Assembly: GCA_020809705.1 (NCBI GenBank)
Contig: CP085835.1
Coordinates: forward strand, 1,488,001-1,552,000
Direction of reading: 5' to 3'
Origin: Calonectria ilicicola
Lineage: Eukaryota; Ascomycota; Sordariomycetes; Hypocreales; Nectriaceae
Length of the DNA stretch: 64,000 nucleotides
A program made the translations under genes and the position numbers. The notes below the pieces were generated by a model. It was not told where the DNA came from. It made no database searches and saw only the letters and a program-made list of their open reading frames with translations. Shown one piece after another: positions 22,802-32,746 of the stretch; the first letter of the stretch is position 1, and each line of letters starts with the position of its first letter.

Positions 22802-24428
22802 ATGCCAGCAGCCAACAACCTCAACCAAAAACCAAACCAACATGCTCAAACGAATGGGCAATCAATCATGGCAGTCTGTTCCCAAAATCATGCCAACTTT
22901 GGCTCGCGTATCCATTACATTCAACAGTTGCTGTCATATCATCTAGGTTTCTCTTCCGAGGTGAGTGGGTTGATATCCACTTGCCCCACCACCCACATCC
23001 ACTTCGACACGAACTTGTGAGACCATTCTCACACTAAATTGACAACCACTTGACTTACACTTCACTTACACGACGAACAGCACATTGAGCAGACCGAAAT
23101 CACTCCAATTCAATACGACCCTGACTGCCCCTTCAAGTACAACAATTTTGTCTATCGCCTTACGCTCCCTTCGGACATCAACCATCTCTTTGACCTTGAT
23201 GACGCTCACGCTCACCCTCACCATGAGACACAAATAAAGACAAGCCAACCAGGCTCCGTGCCCATGCCGCCAGATACCAAGCAGTTGATCGTGCGCCTCA
23301 GTAATCCTAACGCCGAGGGCATGCATGCCGAGACGCGCGTGCAGAACGAAGTCGCCATGCTCTCGCTCGCCTCGCGGGCCCTCAGTCACATCAAGCCCAA
23401 CGTCGTCCCTCGCGTCTTTGCCTGGGGCGCCGCAACTCACAACCATCTCGGGTGGATCGCCCAAGAGTTTATGCCCGGCGAACCACTCGCGGAGCCCTTT
23501 GATGAAGCCATGTCGCTCGACGAGAAAAAAGCCGTCTTGGCGCAGATGGCCACACTGCTCAAGGCACTACAGGACTTCCCGCTCCCCAACAGCATCCAGG
23601 GCTGGGGAGGCGTCACCTTCGCCGAGAATGGTGCCATTGTCAGTGCGCCCATGACGACTGTCGGAGCCGGGCCTTGGTCTTCGCTCGAAGACTCCTTCAA
23701 AGCTCGAATCAAGGAGGCTCTCGTCAGGGCCGACAAGAACCCGTACCTCCAAGGTTGGTGCGCCAATGGGGTGAGAGACCGCATCAATGCTTTTGTCGAG
23801 CATGGTTTGCCAGAGAAATTTTCCCACTTGGCGTCCAAGCTAGACCGTGCAATCGTACACGCCGACTTCAGTGCGTTTCTTCCTTTCTTTCTTCCCCTCT
23901 TAACTCGACATCTCAACCCAGATGCACTGACTGACCTTGAAACACATAGCTCCCGACAATCTTCTCTACGACCCCACGACAGGTCGCATCACCGCGCTGC
24001 TCGATTACGACTTCTCCAGCATCCTGCACCCGGCATACGAATTCTTACGCTCCTTCGGACCCAATGGTGGGCAGCTGTGCGGCTGGTCCGCAAACCCCGA
24101 GGCCGCCGCCATCCGCAACGCCAAACTTACTGGCCAGTTCCCCTCGCCGCTCCCTGCCCCAGTCGCCTCTGCCAATGGCCCGGGCGTCGACTGGGAGCTT
24201 GCCCTCGCGTGGGAGGCTGAGCTGCAGCGGCTGCAAGTCGAAAGGCCGAGCACCATCTTGGGCATGGAGGGATTTGCCGAAGTTGACGGGTTGTTGGGCT
24301 TGTTGCTGCCCTGGTGGTTGACCAGCGAGGACTTCTTAAGGATGAACCAGGACGAGGGTCAGAGGGTCGCGCTGAGACGCACCTCCGAGGAGCAGCTCAT
24401 CGGCCTGCTAGAGCATCTGGGATTCTAG
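22802..24428 (+). CDS. Aminoglycoside-phosphotransferase-like (APH) kinase-fold protein, ~475 aa
   Basis: Three exons (22802-22960, 23081-23870, 23950-24428) join in phase over introns of 120 and 79 nt. The C-lobe carries the APH/choline-kinase catalytic loop HADFTPDNLL (HxDxxxxN; the second intron splits the Thr codon) and the metal-binding Asp in ALLDYDFSSI. The N-lobe shows QLIVRLSNP and the linker IAQEFMPGEPL. Residues after about 345 form the helical C-terminal extension usual for fungal members (LLPWWLTSEDFLRMN). Fungal APH-fold proteins rarely modify antibiotics; known relatives phosphorylate small alcohols or amines, and most are uncharacterised. The first ATG (22802) or the in-frame ATG at 22868 could be the start. 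It is the only intact gene next to the UstYa relics, so it may be a survivor of the same cluster (inference). Confidence 0.85.
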
Positions 24429-25757
24429 GTGTCATAGCCCAACGGAGGGGCCATAATCCGTGTCATTGTTATGGTTGAGGAGCATGAACTGAAGAATACA
24501 CTGTAGAGTACAAAATCTGTTAATGAAATTCATCCTTGCTGTTTGCGCATAGTAGCTCGCGATGTACATGTCCAAAGGGCGATTTGGGGGCTTGTAAGTA
24601 CAGCGACATGTCATGCAGCAACCATACAAGTCTCTCCATACGCCCTACAGGGTCAAGGCAAACTCTTTTTCTCAAGGGCCTTCAACGATGGGATGGGACT
24701 GAATTGTCAAAGTATAAAAAAAATACCAAGTCAACCGAGGCGTATGGCCCTAATTTGGTCATCGCAGAACGAGCACTCCCATGATCCTTGCCAAGGGGAT
24801 CTTGCCACTTGACAACTGCACTTGCCCTCTACACTAACTAGCAAGAACAGCGACGAACAAACTGAGCGATTCCAATGCATAGGGAAATATTACATGTCTA
24901 AAGTGAACTGCTGTCTCGAAACGTGGAATCATGAGAGTAGAGTGACCATGTACTATTTAAGGCAAGTCGCATCCATAGTGGGCCAAATGGTTCACTCTCG
25001 TGCAACGCGCACAATAACAAAATATCAAGTAACAAGGATGAGATGCATGCACAGCGGCACCTCCTGAAGGATCTCTGAACGATGCGACATCCGATTTTTT
25101 TTCCAGTGGTTATGCACAAAAGAGTTCGCAGATGCTGCCCCACAAAGCGGGTCAAGTCCGCCGCCCATGTCGTAGCCACATTTGTCGCATCCATTTTGGC
25201 CAACTATTATTGATGGACTGCACAGTGTCAGGAACTTTAAAATTTCATTGTTGCCGGGATGCAAGAGGAGATTGTAATATTTTGATATATACCTTGGCTC
25301 ATTTCATTCATTTTCAGAACGTACGAAGGTCATGACAGCTATTCGCGTTTTCATCATAAAATGTTCACTCAATGTAGTGTCAGTGACGGCCCCTCCAGCA
25401 CGTAATCGGGGGAAGCTGAGGCTGGGCAGATCAAGCGCACTTTGTTGATTGTGTTGAACCTGTCCTCTGTCGCGAGTGGAGAACATCAAAGACGAAGAGA
25501 AGGCTGGCTATGCCTCTTTGGGGACTGACAGTAACTCTCGCCGAGCAAAACGAAGAATGACGAATCAAGACGTGCATTAAATGGATCCCGCTAGCTAGGA
25601 TTATACACAGAACTCGTGACTCCACCATTGTCCGCATGTCGCTTCGGAACAATCCGACCAAAACTTGCATATAATATCCACCTTGGTCTGTGGTAGGGAG
25701 ATTTGGATCAGACCTTGGAAGGCCTGACCAACCTAAGAGGGAATTTCATTCCAAATC
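24429..25757. other. Intergenic
   Basis: No supported gene. It contains the 3' flank of the APH-like gene and the promoter of the Zn2Cys6 regulator. Short frames on both strands show no domain or splice structure. Confidence 0.5.
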
Positions 25758-27643
25758 ATGACGCGCCGACGTGGTCGAGCCTTTACCGTAAGTTGGCAGT
25801 CGATCTCCTCGTGAGACGGAAGCTAATACCACACTGCAGGGTTGTTGGAAATGTCGGGAACGCAAAATCAAGGTGCGAGTGATTCATTTTACTGCGAAAG
25901 TGCATTTTCATCATGACCGTTACTAACTCTGGGAGTCGTCAAGTGTGACGAAGCGAAACCGGAATGCTTGCTATGTCGAAGACTTGGTGTTGCATGCACC
26001 TACCGTACGCAATACATTTGGGTCGGGGATGGCACTTGTGCTAGCGTGGCCAAAGGCCGTCAAATTCTTCAATGTCGTGAGTGCTGGCCTCCCGGAACTT
26101 GAATTGACCATTGTTTCCAGGTCTGGATATCCCACATGCTATTACCTTTAAACTAACCCTGTAAAGAATCCACGTGGAAGGGCTATCAAATATTGACCTC
26201 AGATCTTGTGGACCGCTTGGTCTCTCTTTGTGACGAACCAAGTAAAACAAATCAGTTTTCTATCCAAGGAGCTCTTCTTCATAAGTCCAACAGTCTCACT
26301 CACAATCCGTTTTCGGTCCTCGACTTCAGTTCAACAGCCATCCAATCCCAGTTCGTGCATGATAAGGAGATTTTACAATTTCCACTACCCCTCGCAATTA
26401 CAGCCTTTCCACATTGGACAGACCATGAGGCATTCCTGTTTCATCATTATGTCAACCATGTCGCGGCTCTCATGATGCCTTACGAGCATCCTCGGAACCC
26501 ATGGAAATGTCAATACCCCGCTGCAGCCCTAGAACCGGCCTCTTCGAAGGAGACATTGCTTTCCAATGCGATGATTGCTCACGCTGCTTTCAACATCGTT
26601 AGGCTACGCCGTTGTGATGATGAAACCTTGCGTGTAGGTATGAAGCACTATAGCATGGCCCTCCAGGGCATTGTTTATTCAATAAGCATTGGGAGCACAG
26701 AGCTCCCTGTTACCATGGCGTCAATAATGACACTTCTATTGGTAGAGGTATTGACGTAAATGGTTTTTCGTATGACAATGCGCTGAGATATCTGTAGATC
26801 TACAACGGCCCCTCCAAGTCCTGGAGGCTCCATTTTGATGGAGCCTGGACGCTTTTGATGAAGCAATTAGGCTTGCAGTCCTGCTTGGCCACCGATATAA
26901 CGGATCTGCAGTATGTTGTGCTGCAAAGTTTGGACATCCTTACCGTCATTGAAAGGACTTCGAGGACCCTAAAAATGCCCGTCTCGCACATTAGCAAATG
27001 GAGAGCAGAGATGTCTGCTTTAGAGACATTCCCTATGCCACAATCTGAACAATTTGGTTACACGATTGGGGCGCCACCGGTCATATTGAACTGCATTTCG
27101 CAGATTTCTGCATTCCAAACGGACCCAAGAGATACACTGGATGCAAGGGCTGAAAGTCTCTTGTTAGATACCCTGGCCTCTCTCAAGGAATGTCTCGGGT
27201 GGTATGAGACCTGCATTGCTTATAACTATTCTTCCCCACAGCCAGTGCACCATCAGGCTGTTGCATTTGTACATGCGACTTACATATATGCATACCGCCG
27301 CCTGATGAATGTAGCCCCTTGCACTATTCAATTTCATGTCACTGAGACGCTGAGGCATACATCACTGTTTCGGTCGATTAGTAACGGCAATTTCTCCATC
27401 TGGCCTGCCTTCATTGCTGCAGTAGAGGCCTTTACACAAGACGACCTGACCACCGCGAGGCTGTGGTTGAATCACGCAACGTCCTTCGGGATTGGTGCTC
27501 GCGATGCGATGAAAACGGTGGTAGAGGAAGTGTGGCGTCAAAGAAGGATGATCTCTAAAACATCTGGTTCAGACCTAGGGGTTGTCATCATTGATTGGAA
27601 AGACGTGATGCAAGGCCTCGATCTTGATTTGTTACTGATATAA
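25758..27643 (+). CDS. Zn2Cys6 transcription factor, ~540 aa
   Basis: Five exons: 25758-25787, 25840-25872, 25944-26076, 26167-26747 and 26798-27643, all GT-AG and phase-consistent. The fourth exon's acceptor follows a CTAAC branch site. Residues 12-39 form a perfect binuclear cluster: Cys12, 15, 22, 29, 32 and 39 in CX2CX6CX6CX2CX6C spacing (GCWKCRERKIK then CDEAKPEC). The body matches the fungal-specific transcription factor domain of the PF11951 kind (EIYNGPSKSWRLHFDGAW about residue 260). Such proteins bind CGG half-sites and commonly control a neighbouring pathway. Its stop lies 27 bp from the stop of the convergent thioesterase gene, and the crotonase-ligase fusion follows, so regulation of that module is likely (inference). 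The first two exons are only 10 and 11 codons, easy for gene finders to miss. Confidence 0.88.
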
Positions 27644-27670
27644 AAGAGAAGGTGCCTTTTTCAATTTCAG

Positions 27671-28270
27671 TTACATTATTTGAACCATGTCATCCGCCCA
27701 TTTGGGTTGAATAAATAGACCCTTTGCCACCGCAAGGCTTTGGCCGTCAACCGCATCCTCAACCTTGGCCTCGACCCATGCCTTCCGTCCTTGAGCCTCT
27801 GTAGTATCAGCCCGAATCATTATGAGGCTATCAAGTGGAATAGGATTCTTGTATTCGATTTCAAGCTTTGCTGTTACGGCAATATTGTTGGGCAGCCGAG
27901 CAAACGCAGCTCTTCCCATGCATTCATCAAGCAGTGCAGCAGTGATACCACCGTGAACAATTCCCACGTGGCCCGCGAGGCGGCTTCCAAGATGATAGAA
28001 CGCTAGAATCGACCCTATTTCATCGTCTTTGAAAACATATGGTTTGGAGATAGCGTCTGATACTGCCAGAGTTGTACCCATGAGGCTGCTGGGCAAATGT
28101 TCAGGCTTGATAACGAGAACGGACCGAGTGACTTGAACACTTGGAGACCGATTCTGAAATAGAATGGCAGAAGGATGATTTGTGGCTACTGAGCACAGAA
28201 GCTGAGACTTCTCGGTCGGCTCTGCGAAAGAGACAACATTGCAATTAGACGCGATTCCAGTAGAAGACAT
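27671..28270 (-). CDS. Hot-dog fold acyl-CoA thioesterase (PaaI/4HBT type), 199 aa
   Basis: Intronless frame; ATG at 28270 is the first Met of the frame. The core at about residues 85-190 has the hot-dog signature GIVHGGITAALLDE (central helix with the HGG turn and acidic residues), followed by the expected strands (TAKLEIEYKNPIPLDS, WVEAKVEDAVDGQSLAVAKG). This matches PaaI/YiiD-like thioesterases that hydrolyse acyl- or aryl-CoA to the free acid and CoA. No clear organelle signal is visible. It is tail-to-tail with the Zn2Cys6 gene (27 bp) and head-to-head with the crotonase-ligase fusion across 713 bp, which suggests co-regulation and a role in releasing that enzyme's CoA product. Exact substrate cannot be told from sequence. 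Confidence 0.85.
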   Translation of the reverse strand: MSSTGIASNCNVVSFAEPTEKSQLLCSVATNHPSAILFQNRSPSVQVTRSVLVIKPEHLPSSLMGTTLAVSDAISKPYVFKDDEIGSILAFYHLGSRLAGHVGIVHGGITAALLDECMGRAAFARLPNNIAVTAKLEIEYKNPIPLDSLIMIRADTTEAQGRKAWVEAKVEDAVDGQSLAVAKGLFIQPKWADDMVQIM

Positions 28271-28983
28271 GAGTACGATTAACAAAGAGTACTGAAAACA
28301 TGAATGAACAGTCCTGATTCCGTCTAAATGGCGATGCAGGGGCTGTCTTATACTCTAGCCCAAAAGAATGCGCCATCCAAATTGCGATGGTTAGTCAAAC
28401 CTGTGTGCATCTTTTTGTGTGGGTCGGTCCTCGGGGACAGTTACTCGATTAATGGTAGCTCATTCACATTTTTTGCAATATCCTCTTCATCGGAAGCTTT
28501 CGGCACAAGCAGCCTACGAGATTAATTGATGTAGCATCTCAACAAAAGACTGCTGGTTCTTGGTTGTTCAGGTAGTCATAAAGAGTAGCCAACATCTCGG
28601 CGACAAGTGCTTGTAGAGTTCTTTATGGTTTAGTTACAGACCTGTTCGGCCCTTTACAGCAGCTAGCTTGTAATTGCGTGCTTGGCTGCAACAAAGTGGG
28701 GGTTCATTGCAAGTGGGGAGTAGCATCGACTAAGCCAAGTTCACGAAATGGGGTGAGGCTTGCCGATACTAAATCAAATTAGCAGATCTTCTGCTTCATA
28801 TGGCTGTGGTTTGGCCACTTCAAGCATTATTGTGAACTTTTGCGGTGGGTTGTGGACATGATGATAGAGGGAAAAAATGGACATCCTGATGTCATAAATA
28901 GCAGCCCAAGGCCGACATCAATGAGCATTATCTTCAACACAAACCATCCATCTCCAGCATTTATTTAAATCATTGTTAACAAA
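28271..28983. promoter_or_regulatory. Divergent promoter, thioesterase / crotonase-ligase
   Basis: This 713-bp gap separates the starts of two divergent genes. A TATA-like CATAAATA lies at 28893-28900, about 85 bp before the fusion's ATG, and a CA-rich leader follows. Two direct CGG pairs occur on the + strand on the thioesterase side, CGGTCCTCGG (near 28425) and CGGAAGCTTTCGG (near 28490). These are possible Zn2Cys6 sites, but CGG is short and chance is not excluded. Confidence 0.45.
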
Positions 28984-31392
28984 ATGCTCTCTGATAAAAT
29001 GGCTTCGAGCTCAGTTGTCATCGAGTACCCAGCTCCGAAAATCGTCAAGATCATCTTGAACAGGCCCAAGGCCTTGAACGCTCTCAACGTTGATCTCCTG
29101 GAGACTCTCGTCAGAGCGCTGCGAGAGAATCACCAATCACGTGTGATCATCCTTGAAGGTTCCGGAGATCGGTCTTTCTGTGCAGGCGAAGATCTGAAGC
29201 AAAGCCTGGCTCCCGAAACTGGCTCTGGTCAGGAGCTACGAGAGTCGTTCCACAAACTTCAGGATATTACTCGCCTCACTTCATCTTCACAAGCCGTGGT
29301 GATTGCCGCCGTCCAGGGCTTTGCAATTGGAGGTGGCGCTGAGATTGCCCTGGCCGCTGACTTTGTCATTGGGGGGTCAGGTGCGAAATTTCGCTTTCCT
29401 GAGGTCGTCATTGGTCACGCTGCAACAGGAGGCATTACCCTTCGTCTTCCTCACCTTGTCGGGGTACTAAAGGCGAAGGAGCTCCTATTGACCGGTCGTT
29501 GGGTCGAGTCCACTGAAGCGCTCAGCATTGGCCTCCTCAGCGAAATTCATGAAGACCCAAAACGGCGGGCATTAGAGCTTGCTATGGAGCTTGTGAAATC
29601 CTCTGAAACTGCATTGGCGGCTTCAAAATCGTCTCTAGAGCGGTCCTTGTTTCCAAATATGGAAGTATGTTTACAAGATGAGGTCAATGTGGCCAGTCAT
29701 TGTTTCGCACAAGCTACGGCTAGCACTGCCTTCGAGGAATTTGCAGCTCGAAGCAAAAAGGCAAAGGAAGTATCAAGCTCAAAACCTGACGGAAATGGCC
29801 TGATGTCTGAAACAGCATGTCCGATTGGTATCGCGGGATTTACCGGTATCAGGGACATTAACACGGCGCTGCGTCGCGCTGTAGAATCCTTTCCAGAGCA
29901 GATATTCCTCCGCTTTGCAGGCAAAGATGTTACATTTGGGGACTTTGAGATTCTTGTGTCAAAGCTTTCAGGTGGACTGAGAAAATTGGGAGTTGGACTA
30001 GGCGATCGAGTGTTGGGGATGATGGTGAATAGCCTCGAGATGGTTTGCTCATGGATGGCTGTCAACAGGTTGGGAGCGATATGGGCCCCAGTTAATACCG
30101 AACTAAAATCGGTTACTCTCAAACACATCGTTGAGGCAACAGAGCCAAAGCTTTCCATTATCGATGCCGCATTGTGGCCATCGTTCAAGTCGGCAGATCT
30201 TGCTGAGAGCAACTTGGTCATCATTCATGGTGAGTCAAATGAAAAGATGACAAATTTTCTCAGTCTCTTGGAATCGGGTGACACTGTCAAAGAACCCGTC
30301 ATTGTTGAACCCTCTACACCATCTACACTTTTATACACAAGCGGAACTACAGGGAGATCAAAGCCTTGTGTTCTCTCTCACGAATATTTTCTGCTACAGG
30401 CACAGACGCTGATTGATGGATTGGGTCTCACAAGGGATGATGTGCTGTTCTCTCCTTTTCCTCTTTTCCATATTGATTCAACGGCTCTGACAATAATACC
30501 TGCCATTTTGCTCGGTGCCGTTGCTGCACTGGCTGTCCGATATAGTGCCAGTCGATTTTGGGACGAGATTCGCGCTACCAAAGCCACCATCTACAACTTC
30601 ATGGGTGCTACGTTGGCTTTGACATACAAGCAGCCCTGTTCTCCTCGCGACCAGGAACACAGCGTTCGCCTTGCATGGGGTGTCCCTATGCCGGCATTCT
30701 CCACAGCCTATGAAAAAAGGTTTGGTCATCCTTTGGCTACGCTGTACGGGAGCACTGAGGCCGGGGTGCCGGTTTTTCAAGACCGTACGCACAAACTCCC
30801 AGCCGGTTCATGTGGGAGGCTGAGACCGGGATACCAAATGCGTATCGCTAACGAGGCCGGCGACGAGCTTCCAAGAAACACTCCAGGCAACTTTCTGTTG
30901 AGGAATGACCGGCCCAATAGCTTTTTCCAAGGTTACTACAACGACTTTGTCAACACAACGGCCGCCTTTCGTGGTCTCTGGCTGAATACAGGAGACATCG
31001 TCAAAATTGACGAAGAAGACAATGTATACTTTGTTGGGCGTGTAAAAGATGTAATTCGCCGCCGAGGGGAGAACATAAACGCATCAGAAGTGGAGGAAGA
31101 ATTTTTGCAACATCCTGATGTGGTCCTTGCTGCGGCCTTTGGCGTGCCTTCTGACCTTGGGGCCGGTACTGAGGAAGATCTCAAGGTGGCAGTTCAGATC
31201 AAGCCTGGGAGCTCAATATCCGAGGAGCAGCTTTGGAAATGGTCTGTCGCCCACATGGCTAGATTTCAGGTACCCAGCATAATAGAGCTGGTACCGGACT
31301 TTAGACGGACACCAACGGGAAAGGTTGAGAAGAAACATTTAAAGGCCGAGGGGGGTCGGCGATTTAACAATCGCAATCGCGTGTTACAATAA
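28984..31392 (+). CDS. Crotonase-acyl-CoA ligase fusion, 802 aa
   Basis: One uninterrupted intronless frame encodes two enzymes. Residues about 8-265 are a crotonase (enoyl-CoA hydratase/isomerase): FCAGEDLK (65-72) and GFAIGGGAEIALAADF form the oxyanion region, and Glu120 (GGGAE) and Glu140 (FPE) sit 20 residues apart like the catalytic pair of hydratases (rat 144/164; CaiD 111/131). After a linker (about 266-285), residues about 290-790 are an ANL-superfamily ligase: LLYTSGTTGRSKP (P-loop, about 449), YGSTEAG (588), LNTGD (about 667), GRVKDVIRRRGENIN (685) and PTGKVEK with the catalytic Lys (about 781). The ligase half recalls CaiC and the crotonase half CaiD of carnitine metabolism, but ferulate-type Fcs/Ech is also possible. 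No peroxisomal SKL-type end is present (ends RVLQ). Start could be 28984 or the ATG at 28999. Confidence 0.92.
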   Translation: MLSDKMASSSVVIEYPAPKIVKIILNRPKALNALNVDLLETLVRALRENHQSRVIILEGSGDRSFCAGEDLKQSLAPETGSGQELRESFHKLQDITRLTSSSQAVVIAAVQGFAIGGGAEIALAADFVIGGSGAKFRFPEVVIGHAATGGITLRLPHLVGVLKAKELLLTGRWVESTEALSIGLLSEIHEDPKRRALELAMELVKSSETALAASKSSLERSLFPNMEVCLQDEVNVASHCFAQATASTAFEEFAARSKKAKEVSSSKPDGNGLMSETACPIGIAGFTGIRDINTALRRAVESFPEQIFLRFAGKDVTFGDFEILVSKLSGGLRKLGVGLGDRVLGMMVNSLEMVCSWMAVNRLGAIWAPVNTELKSVTLKHIVEATEPKLSIIDAALWPSFKSADLAESNLVIIHGESNEKMTNFLSLLESGDTVKEPVIVEPSTPSTLLYTSGTTGRSKPCVLSHEYFLLQAQTLIDGLGLTRDDVLFSPFPLFHIDSTALTIIPAILLGAVAALAVRYSASRFWDEIRATKATIYNFMGATLALTYKQPCSPRDQEHSVRLAWGVPMPAFSTAYEKRFGHPLATLYGSTEAGVPVFQDRTHKLPAGSCGRLRPGYQMRIANEAGDELPRNTPGNFLLRNDRPNSFFQGYYNDFVNTTAAFRGLWLNTGDIVKIDEEDNVYFVGRVKDVIRRRGENINASEVEEEFLQHPDVVLAAAFGVPSDLGAGTEEDLKVAVQIKPGSSISEEQLWKWSVAHMARFQVPSIIELVPDFRRTPTGKVEKKHLKAEGGRRFNNRNRVLQ

Positions 31393-32746
31393 ATCCAATC
31401 ATTTTTGCAAACCATTAGATACTATCGACTAAGCAGGTTATAAAGAAAGCAGATTATATGAACGACAACCTCTCACTATGTGACTTGCATCCGCACATTG
31501 TGGTTTTGTAAACTGTATTAAGGGGATGAATTCTTATACTCCATAAATCATCCTGGCCTGTGACAGACAAAACGTTACGTTCCATTATTCCTAATTTATC
31601 ATTGGTGAGTATGGTCTCTGATGCTAGAGGTGATTTTTGCGTTGCCAAATACTTGCTAGCCATTGATGAAGGTTTGGCATTTAGTGGGAACCCACCCGCT
31701 CTCCCATAGTCAAGCTGAAAAGCGGTGGATTAGTACTCGGGTCGGTGAGGACCGGGGAATCCCGGCTGCTGCATTCTTTTCTTGTTGAGAAAGAGATTTC
31801 TTTTTTTAGGCTTATTTTTGATCAGAAAATGTAAAGTACGCGGTACTGGTCACTCGAGTACAGTATGCCACCATAATCATCATTCTTATTTGATTTGACA
31901 ATGTCATTTATTCCGTAACAATGCCAGACAGCGGGGGCTTTGTACTTGAAGAGGTCAGTAGAAGCCTCTGGGTCATCACGTCATGAAGGCCAGCCTGTTA
32001 TAGGAAATGACTTAACTCCGATCAAGATTCTAAAGGGCACCCCGGAAGCCTTCGACATCGGTCCGATTCCAACCGTATCTTGCGCTATTGATGCTGTCGG
32101 CTCTGCGATTTGATGTTCATTGATTATGAGCAAGGACTGGATAATTCTGCATAAACTATCGCATCGCTTTATTTATTTCATTTCCGGCGAGACAAACTCT
32201 TCGTTTCACTATTCAGTTGATACGTGCTTATACAAACCAAAGCCAGCAAACTGGTATAACTTAAACTCGGCTCTGTCACTGCCTTCAAAACCTTATACTA
32301 TCATGCTGTCCTGCTCCTCGTTTATTAGCTGCATAAAACCTGCTATGGTGGGATTTGAACATGTCATACCTTGTGAAAAGCCATACAAGTCCATTCAATC
32401 ATCAGCTTCTTTCAGTTACTGAGGTGGATTCCTTCATCTTTGTTTGATCAATGCAGCTTTACTTCCATGGCGAAACCGATCAATTCCTGTTTCTATACTT
32501 GACATAATAATTCAGTGTTGAAGAGTTGAGAATAATGACCTCATCGAGAGAGAAATCATCACTTGCCACATTCATATCAACTATGAAAGGCTGATCAATA
32601 CAACCCAAAAGGGCGATAAAGGTTAGCATGGAAGACTGTTAATTGCGATTCTCAACAATGCTGTCGCGACCGGCTTAGCATCTTTTTAACTTTATTTTTT
32701 CCATTTTTAATCTCCTAGTATGAATCAAACCCCAATGTCCTAACAA
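31393..32746. other. Intergenic
   Basis: No supported gene in 1.35 kb. It includes the 3' flanks of the fusion gene and of the minus-strand ankyrin gene; it is fairly AT-rich with poly-T runs. A short frame at 32120-32422 (+) has no recognisable domain. Confidence 0.5.

Noticed and set aside
23437..23916. 159-codon minus-strand frame
   Set aside because: Antisense to exon 2 of the APH-like gene.
29697..30224. 175-codon frame on the minus strand inside the fusion gene
   Set aside because: Lies entirely antisense to a strongly supported coding frame; no domain.
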